DNA from: Brevibacillus formosus
GTDB taxonomy: Bacteria > Bacillota > Bacilli > Brevibacillales > Brevibacillaceae
NCBI RefSeq assembly: GCF_003013405.1
Contig: NZ_PXZL01000031.1
Location: 27,844 to 91,843, forward strand
DNA: 64,000 nucleotides
Reading direction: 5' to 3'
Part shown: piece after piece, positions 16,916-24,398 of the stretch
Layout of the letters: the number at the start of each line of letters is the position of its first letter
Numbering within the stretch: the stretch's first letter is position 1
The notes under the pieces: generated by a model
The model's input: only the letters and a program-made list of their open reading frames with translations
Told to the model about the DNA's origin: nothing
Databases searched by the model: none
Translations under genes and position numbers: made by a program

Positions 16916-17350
16916 ATGGACCAAATCGATCATAAAATTTTGTCGGTGCTTCACGATCATGCCCGGATCCCCATTTCCGAGTTGAGCCGCATGATCGCGA
17001 TGTCGCAGCCAGCTGTAACGGAGAGAGTGCGAAAAATGGAGGAGCAAGGCGTCATAACTGCTTATCGGACGGAGCTTTCTCCCCAGAAGCTCGGCAAGCA
17101 CACAACTGCATTTGTCCTGTTTAAAACGAGTGTGTGTAAGGATTTCATTGCATTTTGCGAACGAGCACCTGAGATTGTCGATCTCTACAGAATCAGCGGG
17201 GAGTACAATTATTTGATGAAGGTGCTGACTGAGACGACCGAATCACTGGCTGCCTTTTTGGATACATGCCATGCTTACGGATTTTCAACACCTTTAATTG
17301 TGCTCTCGAAGACATTCGAGAATAAAAGTTTGGTTCCAAGTACGGAGTAA
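16916..17350 (+). CDS. Lrp/AsnC-family transcriptional regulator
   Basis: A 144-aa Lrp/AsnC regulator: N-terminal HTH (DQIDHKILSVLHDHARIPIS, ELSRMIAMSQPAVTERVRKM) followed by the RAM/AsnC ligand domain (HTTAFVLFKTSVC, YRISGEYNYLMKVLTET). These proteins form octamers that respond to amino acids or related compounds. ATG 16916 is 8 nt after AGGTG; the GTG at 16910 is less well placed. It is divergent from the OYE gene and followed closely by a small SRPBCC gene, so it may control either or both. Confidence 0.83.
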   Translation: MDQIDHKILSVLHDHARIPISELSRMIAMSQPAVTERVRKMEEQGVITAYRTELSPQKLGKHTTAFVLFKTSVCKDFIAFCERAPEIVDLYRISGEYNYLMKVLTETTESLAAFLDTCHAYGFSTPLIVLSKTFENKSLVPSTE

Positions 17351-17378
17351 AATCAAACAAGATTGGCGAGGTGTCCCG

Positions 17379-17816
17379 ATGAAGGATCAAAAAACCGAAT
17401 CAAGCAAAATCGTTGGACAAACGGCAGCGACAGGCTTCCAAGTAGGTGTACGCAGGACGATGCCCATTACCCCAGAACAGGCTTGGGCGTTTTTAACCTC
17501 GTCCGAAGGGGTGAAGTTATGGCTTGGACATGTATCGAATCTTACCTTTAGCGAGGGGGAGACCTTTACTTCCAGCGATGGAATATCGGGTCAATTTCGT
17601 GTTGTAAAGCCGCTCCAGCAGTTTCGTTTAAAGTGGTCGATGAAGGAATGGGAAAAGCCGTCCACATTGCAAATCCGGCTGCTATCCGACAAGCCTGACC
17701 GAACGACAATTAGTTTTCATCAAGAGAATTTGGATCACATGAACACAAGGGAGCAAATGAAGCTTCACTGGGAAGAAGTTCTGAATGAAATCAGGCAAAA
17801 AGTCTCCATGATATAG
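17379..17816 (+). CDS. SRPBCC (AHSA1/START-like) domain protein
   Basis: A 145-aa protein of the AHSA1 type (activator-of-Hsp90-like, SRPBCC superfamily), a helix-grip fold with a hydrophobic cavity. Signs are VRRTMPITPEQAWAFLTSSE, GVKLWLGHVSNL, FRVVKPLQQFRLKWS and a C-terminal helix HWEEVLNEIRQKV. Bacterial members bind small hydrophobic ligands; the role here is unknown. GCGAGGTG precedes the ATG at 17379 by 5 nt. It follows the AsnC gene by 28 bp and probably shares its transcript, which ends at the terminator after it. Confidence 0.72.
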   Translation: MKDQKTESSKIVGQTAATGFQVGVRRTMPITPEQAWAFLTSSEGVKLWLGHVSNLTFSEGETFTSSDGISGQFRVVKPLQQFRLKWSMKEWEKPSTLQIRLLSDKPDRTTISFHQENLDHMNTREQMKLHWEEVLNEIRQKVSMI

Positions 17817-17831
17817 AGGGAATAAGCTTAT

Positions 17832-17879
17832 AAACTGCACCTTTCGTTTATGTGTTTCACAATGGGGTGCAGTTTTTTT
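17832..17879 (+). terminator. Terminator sharing the AACTGCACC stem
   Basis: AAACTGCACC and GGTGCAGTTT pair around a 24-nt loop, followed by a long T-run. The arms are nearly the same as those at 1875-1925. Confidence 0.75.
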
Positions 17880-18071
17880 GCGTGGTCGCACATGATGAAA
17901 ATACGACTTCTTTCCAGACAATGATGAAGTGGCGGGTAAGCAATTCGATCCAGATCGCAGCACGCCTGCTTCTGAAAGCTTCCTCTGTTCATAATGGGCA
18001 AGCGAATGCACATAGCTTAATCAGTAGCGGGCGGATAAGTCCTTGCTGGTGAACGAAGTGGGGGGAGACAA

Positions 18072-19187
18072 ATGAGCAATGAAATGATAAGGAGTGAAAT
18101 AGAGAGCAACCTGAAGGCAAAAGTAGCTTCTGATCCACGACTGCACAATGTGTATCTGTTAATCCATTCCGATAAGCTGGATATCCACTGGACAATAGCG
18201 GCTGGCAATACAGATGGAGCGACAGCCAACCCGAATCAACCCTATCACACGGCTAGCGTGGGCAAGGTTTTTACGGCTGTTATCGTATCGATCCTAGCAG
18301 AAAAAGGTCTCGTTACGTTTGAAGACCCCATTGCCAACTATTTACCCACTGAGATTCGAAAAGATCTCCACATCTGGAAAGGAAAAGATTACACAAACGA
18401 AATTCAGATCAAGCATCTACTCAACAATACTTCTGGATTACCTGATTTCTTTGAAGAAAAGCCGAAGCGGGGGAAAGGTTTCCTTGAAGAGATTTTGGAG
18501 GATTCCTCACGATATTGGACGCCGCAAGAAACCATACAATGGTCGAAAAAGCACTTACAGCCGCGCTTTGAGCCTGGGAAACGCGTTCATTATACAGACA
18601 CAGGGTACAATCTGTTAGGGCTCGTGATTGAAAAGGTGACTGCCAAGCCCTACCACGAAGTTCTCCATGACTACATTTTTAAGCCCCTACAAATGAATTA
18701 CTCTTATTTATCGCAGTATTCCAAGCCCGTCATCAAAAGCGAGCATCCGGTAGCCCATCTCTATTTGGATGGGATAAAAATAAACGTAGAAAACTACCGC
18801 AGCTTCAGCAGTTTTTACTCGGGAGGGCAAACCGTAAGTACAATGGAAGATCAGCTGCGTTTCATGAAAGCACTCGTCTACAATCAGATGATCAAAAAAG
18901 AAACGCTCGAGATTATGCAGCAGTGGAACAACATGCGGATCGGCATGGATTATGGCTATGGACTCATGCAGATGCGTTTTCTTCCGTTTACGCAAAAGTA
19001 TACGGGGTGGGGACACTTAGGGGCGAGTGGCAGCTACATGCTTTATTTTCCCAACTTGGAGGTATATCTGATCGGGAGCTTCAATCAGACTGCCTATCAA
19101 GCAAAAGGGATGAACTATCTCTTTTTTCACGTTCTGCGCAAATTAGCGAAGGCAAAACCTCGTGAAGTTTCCAATATTGACAAGTAG
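18072..19187 (+). CDS. Serine hydrolase of the beta-lactamase/PBP fold (class C type), cytosolic
   Basis: A 371-aa serine hydrolase of the beta-lactamase superfamily (Pfam Beta-lactamase). The SxxK nucleophile motif is S62-V-G-K65 in HTASVGKVFTA; the second motif is Y174-T-D (YTDTGYNLLGLVIEKV), where many relatives have YxN; the third is H315-L-G (GWGHLGASG). No signal peptide is present, so it is probably cytosolic, unlike true beta-lactamases. Family members include esterases, D-aminopeptidases and PBP-like proteins; substrate unknown. GGGGGAG precedes the ATG. The gene lies upstream of the Fur-boxed binding protein but has its own spacing and probably its own promoter. Confidence 0.78.
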   Translation: MSNEMIRSEIESNLKAKVASDPRLHNVYLLIHSDKLDIHWTIAAGNTDGATANPNQPYHTASVGKVFTAVIVSILAEKGLVTFEDPIANYLPTEIRKDLHIWKGKDYTNEIQIKHLLNNTSGLPDFFEEKPKRGKGFLEEILEDSSRYWTPQETIQWSKKHLQPRFEPGKRVHYTDTGYNLLGLVIEKVTAKPYHEVLHDYIFKPLQMNYSYLSQYSKPVIKSEHPVAHLYLDGIKINVENYRSFSSFYSGGQTVSTMEDQLRFMKALVYNQMIKKETLEIMQQWNNMRIGMDYGYGLMQMRFLPFTQKYTGWGHLGASGSYMLYFPNLEVYLIGSFNQTAYQAKGMNYLFFHVLRKLAKAKPREVSNIDK

Positions 19188-19222
19188 AAGAGAAATGACT
19201 ATAGTAGTTGAGTGATTGAGAT

Positions 19223-19237
19223 TGATAATCACTATCG
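19223..19237. promoter_or_regulatory. Fur box
   Basis: TGATAATCACTATCG matches the 7-1-7 Fur consensus TGATAATNATTATCA at 13 of 15 positions (12 of the 14 defined ones), 36 bp before the start of the siderophore-binding lipoprotein gene. Confidence 0.75.
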
Positions 19238-19272
19238 TAAAATTAGTATCAGGAGTAAGGAGATCGCTTACC

Positions 19273-20205
19273 ATGAAAAAAGCATTCATTCCTTTCATTA
19301 TGATGTTCATGCTCTTGCTTGGCGCTTGTGGGTCTCAACAGGCTCAACCTGCACAGCCCGCGACACCAGCGGAAGGCAACGAAGCGAAAGAGGGAACCGT
19401 AATTTACAAATCTGAAAAAGGACCTGTTGAGGTTCCGGCACAACCGAAACGAATCGTCGGACTTACAAATGCCCCGAATATTGTATCGATGAAGGGTACA
19501 CTTGTCGGAGTAGATCAATGGACGAAGCAAAATCCGCTTTTTACAGAAAAATTAAAAGATGTGGAAGTCGTATCGGATGCAGATTTGGAGAAAATTCTTG
19601 CTCTGAAACCTGATCTGATTGTAGCGGGATCGGAAATGAAAAATCTTGATCAGCTTAGCAAAATTGCGCCGACTGTCGTGTTTACGTGGGGCAAGCTGGA
19701 TTACTTATCGCAGCAGTTGGAGATCGGCAAGCTGTTGAACAAGGAAAAGGAAGCCCAGGCGTGGATTGATGATTTCAAGAACCGTGCAAAAACAGCCGGT
19801 GAACAAATTAAAACGAAAATCGGTGAAAATGCAACAGTATCTGTCATCGAGTATGACACGAAAGATTTTTATGTTTTCGGAAATAACTGGGCGCGTGGTA
19901 CGGAAATCCTCTATCAAGCGATGGGCTTAAACATGCCGGACAAAGTAAAAAAGGACGTTCTCGGTCCTGGTTACTATAAGTTGTCGACGGAAGCAATTCC
20001 GGAATATGCTGGTGATTATCTCGTCCTTAGCAGAAGAAACGGTAGTACCAATGATTTCTTGGAATCTGCGACATGGAAAAACATTCCGGCTGTCAAACAA
20101 GATCGTATCATTGAGATTGACACAGAAGCTTCCACTTATAGTGATCCGATCACACTCGAATATTTGCTGAAAATCTTTACGGAACAGTTTCTTGCCAAAT
20201 CTTAA
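19273..20205 (+). CDS. Iron-siderophore ABC transporter substrate-binding lipoprotein
   Basis: A 310-aa lipoprotein of the FecB/TroA-like (Peripla_BP_2) family. The signal ends in the lipobox LLGAC (MKKAFIPFIMMFMLLLGAC), then a Gln/Pro/Ala linker, then the binding domain: GPVEVPAQPKRIVGLTN, LEKILALKPDLIVAG and ISTEA-like ends. It captures a ferric siderophore outside the membrane and hands it to an FecCD-type permease, which is not encoded nearby. AAGGAG lies 10 nt before ATG 19273; the in-frame extension to 19216 would destroy the signal peptide and runs over the Fur box. The Fur box predicts expression under iron starvation. Confidence 0.85.
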   Translation: MKKAFIPFIMMFMLLLGACGSQQAQPAQPATPAEGNEAKEGTVIYKSEKGPVEVPAQPKRIVGLTNAPNIVSMKGTLVGVDQWTKQNPLFTEKLKDVEVVSDADLEKILALKPDLIVAGSEMKNLDQLSKIAPTVVFTWGKLDYLSQQLEIGKLLNKEKEAQAWIDDFKNRAKTAGEQIKTKIGENATVSVIEYDTKDFYVFGNNWARGTEILYQAMGLNMPDKVKKDVLGPGYYKLSTEAIPEYAGDYLVLSRRNGSTNDFLESATWKNIPAVKQDRIIEIDTEASTYSDPITLEYLLKIFTEQFLAKS

Positions 20206-20235
20206 ATGCTTGGGAATCCAAGCATTTTTCTTTTT
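20204..20235 (+). terminator. Terminator of the siderophore-binding protein gene
   Basis: AAATGCTTGG, GAAT loop, CCAAGCATTT and T-rich tail, starting at the stop codon. Confidence 0.85.
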
Positions 20236-20332
20236 GCTTTTTGTTCATTTCCACTGTATCTGGAAATTGAAGTAAAATAGATGAGGAGTCCTATGCTTTG
20301 AACAAAAACAACAGAAAAAAAGAGGTGTGACG

Positions 20333-21094
20333 ATGGTAGAAGAGTTGTCCAATTACCTAAAGGAATGTGACATAGAAGTGGTTGCTGCGGAAGAGTTCTC
20401 GGTACCTGCTACAAAGGCAGATAAGCACAGCATCTTGGTCCTGCCTAGCTATAATATACTAGAGATGATAGAAGAAGCAGTGGACGAAGAGGGATCACTC
20501 TCTGATTATGTACATAACCAGCTCGAGGAAGTTCACCGTTTATCCGTTGAGGATGTCTTTCGGCGAATTGTGGAATCTCGCCTTTTGTATACAGACATTG
20601 CATCTGAGTTGAAAAGCTTGGAAGGAAAGAACTTTGAAGGCATCTATAAGGCATATTCCCTTATATGGGAAGGGAATGAACTCCTCAATGAACAACTCAG
20701 TGAAACAGAGACGGAGTCTTTTCTCATAAGTGAAAAATGGGTGCAGGATCGGTTAGAAGATGATGCCCTGATTGTCATGGAATTGCCGTTAGCATCCGGT
20801 TATGAAGCACCGTTGTGGGTCCCAATGGGCGGCTACAATGAATGCCCATTACCCGTTTACCAGTCGGTGATCGTGAAGCACTGGCAGGAGGCGTATGGAA
20901 TCAAGATTCTCGCTGTGACAGAAGATACTTGGATTTTTCAAGCCGGTTCAAGACCGCAGACCTACGAGGAGGCCTTAAAGCTGGCGCAAGAGCATTTCAT
21001 CTTTTGTCAGTACGTCTTGGATGAGTTGCCTTCATTAGGGCATTACGCTGATTATTTAATGAAACAGGATGTTTGGTATTTTTGGTGGGATTAA
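20333..21094 (+). CDS. DUF4253 domain protein
   Basis: A 253-aa acidic cytosolic protein. The C-terminal 110 residues match DUF4253: LWVPMGGYNECPLPVYQ, VKHWQEAYGIKILAVTEDTW, EALKLAQEHFIFC, and the closing tryptophan-rich KQDVWYFWWD. The N-terminal 140 residues are not recognised. The family has no established function; members often occur in contexts of toxin immunity or surface proteins. AGAGG precedes the ATG at 20333 by 7 nt; the GTG at 20327 overlaps that site. It is monocistronic, without a visible partner. Confidence 0.72.
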   Translation: MVEELSNYLKECDIEVVAAEEFSVPATKADKHSILVLPSYNILEMIEEAVDEEGSLSDYVHNQLEEVHRLSVEDVFRRIVESRLLYTDIASELKSLEGKNFEGIYKAYSLIWEGNELLNEQLSETETESFLISEKWVQDRLEDDALIVMELPLASGYEAPLWVPMGGYNECPLPVYQSVIVKHWQEAYGIKILAVTEDTWIFQAGSRPQTYEEALKLAQEHFIFCQYVLDELPSLGHYADYLMKQDVWYFWWD

Positions 21095-21179
21095 CCTGCC
21101 ATATTCCTGAAATATCTCCCGTGTTCCGACAATAAACATAACAAGATACCAAAGAACACTGGGGAAGGAATGAGCAATC

Positions 21180-21626
21180 ATGCCTCAAGGAATACATGAT
21201 GTGGAGCTGAACTTGCCCATCGGGGCGGTATGGCAGTTTGTGAGTATAGTGGAGAATTGGGTTCCACTGGTACCTGGCTACATCAGCCACGAGGTAATCA
21301 ATGAACGTCGTGTCGCTTGGACGTTTACAGGAGATATCGGCATCATGAAGAAGACGATCAGCCTGCAAGTGGATATCACCGAATGGACGCCTCCGACCGA
21401 GGTGAAGTTTACCTTGACGGGGATAAGCGGGAATTTTACTGGACATGGCTACTTCAAAGCAAAAGCATTGGGGGAGGCACGTACGAAAATGACGGGGTGT
21501 CTCGACATCACTGCCCATGGTGTGAAGGGCCCCATGATTAACTCCATTCTGAAATCCAATCTTCCCAAGACAACAAGAGAATTGGTGGAAGCGATCGCCA
21601 AGCGCCTCCATTCCGTTACCAGGTAA
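21180..21626 (+). CDS. CoxG-like SRPBCC protein
   Basis: A 148-aa protein with the CoxG/SRPBCC helix-grip fold: LNLPIGAVWQFVSIVENW, LVPGYISHEVINE, TGISGNFTGHGYFKAKALG and the C-terminal helix MINSILKSNLPKTTRELVEA. In CO dehydrogenase clusters CoxG helps anchor the enzyme to the membrane; stand-alone homologues like this one have no defined role. No cox genes are near. The ATG at 21180 follows GGGGAAGGAATG at somewhat long spacing. It ends in a terminator shared with the converging two-component operon. Confidence 0.75.
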   Translation: MPQGIHDVELNLPIGAVWQFVSIVENWVPLVPGYISHEVINERRVAWTFTGDIGIMKKTISLQVDITEWTPPTEVKFTLTGISGNFTGHGYFKAKALGEARTKMTGCLDITAHGVKGPMINSILKSNLPKTTRELVEAIAKRLHSVTR

Positions 21627-21654
21627 AAAAACACGCCTTCGAGGCGTGTTTTTT
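21625..21654. terminator. Bidirectional terminator between CoxG-like gene and sensor kinase
   Basis: AAAAAACACGCC, TTCGA, GGCGTGTTTTTT: a symmetric hairpin with A- and T-runs, serving both converging operons. Confidence 0.9.
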
Positions 21655-21670
21655 GCTTGTCGAGACACGT

Positions 21671-23029
21671 TCACTCACGGACAACAGGAAGTGCTGGCAA
21701 AAACACCGAAAACGTCGTACCTTTCTCTACCTCGCTATGTACTTCAATCCACCCGTGATGCACGAAGATGTTTTGTTGTGCGATCGCGAGCCCAAGACCC
21801 GTTCCGCCGCTTGGACGAGCTCTGGAATGGTCTGCTCTGTAAAAGCGGTTAAAGATAAGGGGAAGGTCCTCCTCCGGTATGCCCGTTCCGTTATCTTCTA
21901 TCATGATTCGGACATACTCATTCTGGCGGTCTTGCCTGTACACCCGGTCAACATGCAGCTTTACGTATCCCCCTTGGTTTGTGTAATGGAGGGCATTGAT
22001 CAGGAGATTGTAAAGAGCTTGAAGAATACGTTGCTTCTCTACGGACACCTCAATGACTTCCTCTGAGATATGCGTAATGAGACAGATGTGCTTATCTTCC
22101 GCCAAGAATTGGGTCTTTTCCACCAATTGATTCAGAATCATGACGATATTCTCGGTTTTTGGATACAGTTGCGTGCCGCCAGCCTCTAGCTTGGACAGAT
22201 CCAAGACTTCATTCACCATGCGTGATAACCGCAACACTTCATCGAGAAGAGACGATTGCTTTTCAAAGGAAAGCGCGGTCCCCGTATCCTGGGCGAGCTC
22301 CAACTCCCCCTGAATAATCATGAGCGGCGTTTTCAATTCATGAGTGACATCGGATAGCAACTGCTTTCGGGATCGTTCCAGGCTTGCGAGGCTGTCGTTC
22401 ATCTCCTGTAAAGCTCGCGAGATCGCCCCGAATTCATCCTTTCTGTGAATGGGAAAGGAAACCTCTTGATTTCCGCCTTTGATCAAATCGATTCCTTTGA
22501 TAATCTCGCGTATTGGTTTGGTCAGCCTCCAGGACAAAATGAAAATGGTGACCAAAGCGGCAAGACAAGTGAAGAGGATCGATACTCGGGCGATGGCAGG
22601 TAGAATACTGTACCACATCGTTTTGAATTCGTACGTCTTATATTGGGCGTCATTCATGACAAATAGCCGGCCGATTTTCTGCTCATTGTTACCGTATAAC
22701 GTCAATTTATAGCCTTGGTCCCGAAGGTCACGGAGATGTAAGCTCCCTTGCTGATAAAGCATCTTATCTTCTATAACTAATCCAATTTCGACAAAATCAC
22801 GGCTGTGCTCGAATGCTCCGGCCTGAACCCCAATCCCATCCCAGGATTCACCGTGATTCACATAGTATTGCTCGAACTCATCCCGTAACGAATCAAAAAG
22901 TGCTTTCTCCTCCAAATAAACAAGATCGCGATCAATGTAAAACTGAATGTGCGTGACAGCGAGTAGGCTGAGCATGATGAAGACGATCAAAATGCTCATC
23001 GACAGCATCAGCTTCGTTCTAATTTTCAT
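21671..23029 (-). CDS. Sensor histidine kinase, OmpR-partner type
   Basis: A 452-aa membrane kinase: first helix near 9-30, an extracytoplasmic domain of about 120 residues, second helix near 152-176, HAMP linker (RLTKPIREIIKGIDLIKG), HisKA with the phosphorylated His in SDVTHELKTPLMIIQ, and HATPase_c with IEDNGTGIPEEDLPLIF and GGTGLGLAI. The start at 23029 (MKIRTKLML) overlaps the regulator stop by 11 bp, so the genes are coupled. The pair is divergent from the membrane protein/multicopper oxidase operon and may sense metal or oxidative stress on the cell surface; that is inference from position. Confidence 0.87.
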   Translation of the reverse strand: MKIRTKLMLSMSILIVFIMLSLLAVTHIQFYIDRDLVYLEEKALFDSLRDEFEQYYVNHGESWDGIGVQAGAFEHSRDFVEIGLVIEDKMLYQQGSLHLRDLRDQGYKLTLYGNNEQKIGRLFVMNDAQYKTYEFKTMWYSILPAIARVSILFTCLAALVTIFILSWRLTKPIREIIKGIDLIKGGNQEVSFPIHRKDEFGAISRALQEMNDSLASLERSRKQLLSDVTHELKTPLMIIQGELELAQDTGTALSFEKQSSLLDEVLRLSRMVNEVLDLSKLEAGGTQLYPKTENIVMILNQLVEKTQFLAEDKHICLITHISEEVIEVSVEKQRILQALYNLLINALHYTNQGGYVKLHVDRVYRQDRQNEYVRIMIEDNGTGIPEEDLPLIFNRFYRADHSRARPSGGTGLGLAIAQQNIFVHHGWIEVHSEVEKGTTFSVFLPALPVVRE

Positions 23030-23720
23030 GGTTTGCTCCGAACCGGTATCCAAAACCGTAAACCGTTTGGATGTACACGTTATGGTCGGCATCGTCCTCT
23101 ATTTTCTTGCGCAGCTTGCTTATATGAGAATCAACCGTTCGTTCGTCGATGACGAATTCTTCCTCGAAGGCGTGTTGAAGTAATTGCATTCGACTGTATA
23201 CCCGACCAGGCTTTGATGCCAGCAGGTGAAGGAGCTTGAATTCGGTTGGAGTTAACCGCAGTTCTTGTTTGCCTTTAAATACTTGCAAGCTTTCCTCGTG
23301 AATCGTTAGTTCGCCTCTTCGGAGGACAGAAGGCAGCTCGTGGTTGTTTCCACCCTTGTTCATTCTCCGTAATAAAGAGCGGATTCGGGCGGATAATTCT
23401 CGCAGGCTGAAAGGTTTCGTCAAGTAATCGTCCGCTCCCATTTCCAAGCCAACGATTTTATCTGTTTCCTCTGTTTTGGCCGTGACCATGATAATTCCCG
23501 GCTCGCCTTGCTGTCTGAAGTGACGACATACATCCAGACCGTTCATATGGGGGAGCATCCAATCCAGGATGACGATTTCCGGCTTGATTTGGGTAAAAAG
23601 CTGTACAGCGGTTTTCCCGTCCTGTGCGGTAAAGATATCGTACCCTTCCGACTGAAGGAAGGTTTCCATCAGCGACAAGATCTTCTCCTCATCTTCCACG
23701 ATCAAAACCTTGATCCCCAT
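23019..23720 (-). CDS. OmpR/PhoB-family response regulator
   Basis: A 233-aa regulator: receiver domain with VLIVEDEEKI at the start, phosphoacceptor Asp in PEIVILDWMLPHMNG, and K in ADDYLTKPFSLREL. The winged-helix DNA-binding domain contains LTPTEFKLLHLLASKPGRVYS and VDSHISKLRKKIE. ATG 23720 follows AGGGG by 7 nt; the TTG two codons upstream is not needed. It is the first gene of the kinase operon and is divergent from the multicopper oxidase operon across 145 bp. Confidence 0.88.
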   Translation of the reverse strand: MGIKVLIVEDEEKILSLMETFLQSEGYDIFTAQDGKTAVQLFTQIKPEIVILDWMLPHMNGLDVCRHFRQQGEPGIIMVTAKTEETDKIVGLEMGADDYLTKPFSLRELSARIRSLLRRMNKGGNNHELPSVLRRGELTIHEESLQVFKGKQELRLTPTEFKLLHLLASKPGRVYSRMQLLQHAFEEEFVIDERTVDSHISKLRKKIEDDADHNVYIQTVYGFGYRFGANHEN

Positions 23721-23865
23721 TCTCAAACCCCTATCTTTTTTAATTTTTTCCTATTATACAACAGGTAAGGAGCGTACATAGAGTCATCATAACCTCTCCA
23801 GATCATCACCATAAGTTCGCAACATTTTGGTGGTAGCATCAACAGCAAAAGGGGAGGGTGGGAAA

Positions 23866-24393
23866 ATGAAATACAGATTCTCGATCAAACAAAAGCAATG
23901 GATGATTACGATTCATGTTCTGTCAGTTGTATGTTGGCTGGGAGGGGCCATTTGCATGTTTGTCCTTGGCTCTTACATGCTCATGTCTGGTAATGGAGAG
24001 CAGCTATATTACACTCTCGACAATATGCATTTGATCGATGTGGTCTTGATTCGATATACGGCGTTGGTCGCTTTAGTATCAGGGATTGCCTTATCCATAT
24101 GGACACAATGGGGGCTCTTCAAACATTACTGGATTGTCATCAAGCTCATTTTGACGGTCTTCTTGATTTTGTTTGGAATCAAGTTCATGGGCAACTGGTT
24201 ATCCACTCTCATTCAAGGGGCAGATCAAATGAGAATTGTCGCCCTGACAGATGCAGGGTTTCTCACGACGAGCTATTCCTTGCTCGGGGGTGCCATTGCA
24301 AATATCGCGGCACTTGTCTTTATGACCGCCATTTCCTATCTCAAACCGTTCGGTAAAATCAAAAAACGAGGGGAAAGGAATGAAAAGCAATAG
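23866..24393 (+). CDS. Four-helix integral membrane protein (DUF2269/CopD-like)
   Basis: A 175-aa protein with four predicted helices: TIHVLSVVCWLGGAICMFVLG, YTALVALVSGIALSIW, WIVIKLILTVFLILFGIKF and SYSLLGGAIANIAALVFMTA. The His in the first helix (IHVLSVVCWLGG) and overall layout recall DUF2269 and CopD-type membrane proteins, but this is only a resemblance. GGGAGGGTGGGAAA precedes the ATG. It is separated by only 5 bp from the multicopper oxidase gene, so they form one operon and may work together, for example in copper handling or electron transfer. Confidence 0.65.
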   Translation: MKYRFSIKQKQWMITIHVLSVVCWLGGAICMFVLGSYMLMSGNGEQLYYTLDNMHLIDVVLIRYTALVALVSGIALSIWTQWGLFKHYWIVIKLILTVFLILFGIKFMGNWLSTLIQGADQMRIVALTDAGFLTTSYSLLGGAIANIAALVFMTAISYLKPFGKIKKRGERNEKQ

Positions 24394-24398
24394 ATGCG

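Noticed and set aside
20997..21674. 225-aa open frame on the minus strand
   Set aside because: Antisense to the CoxG-like gene and through its terminator; no recognisable domain.
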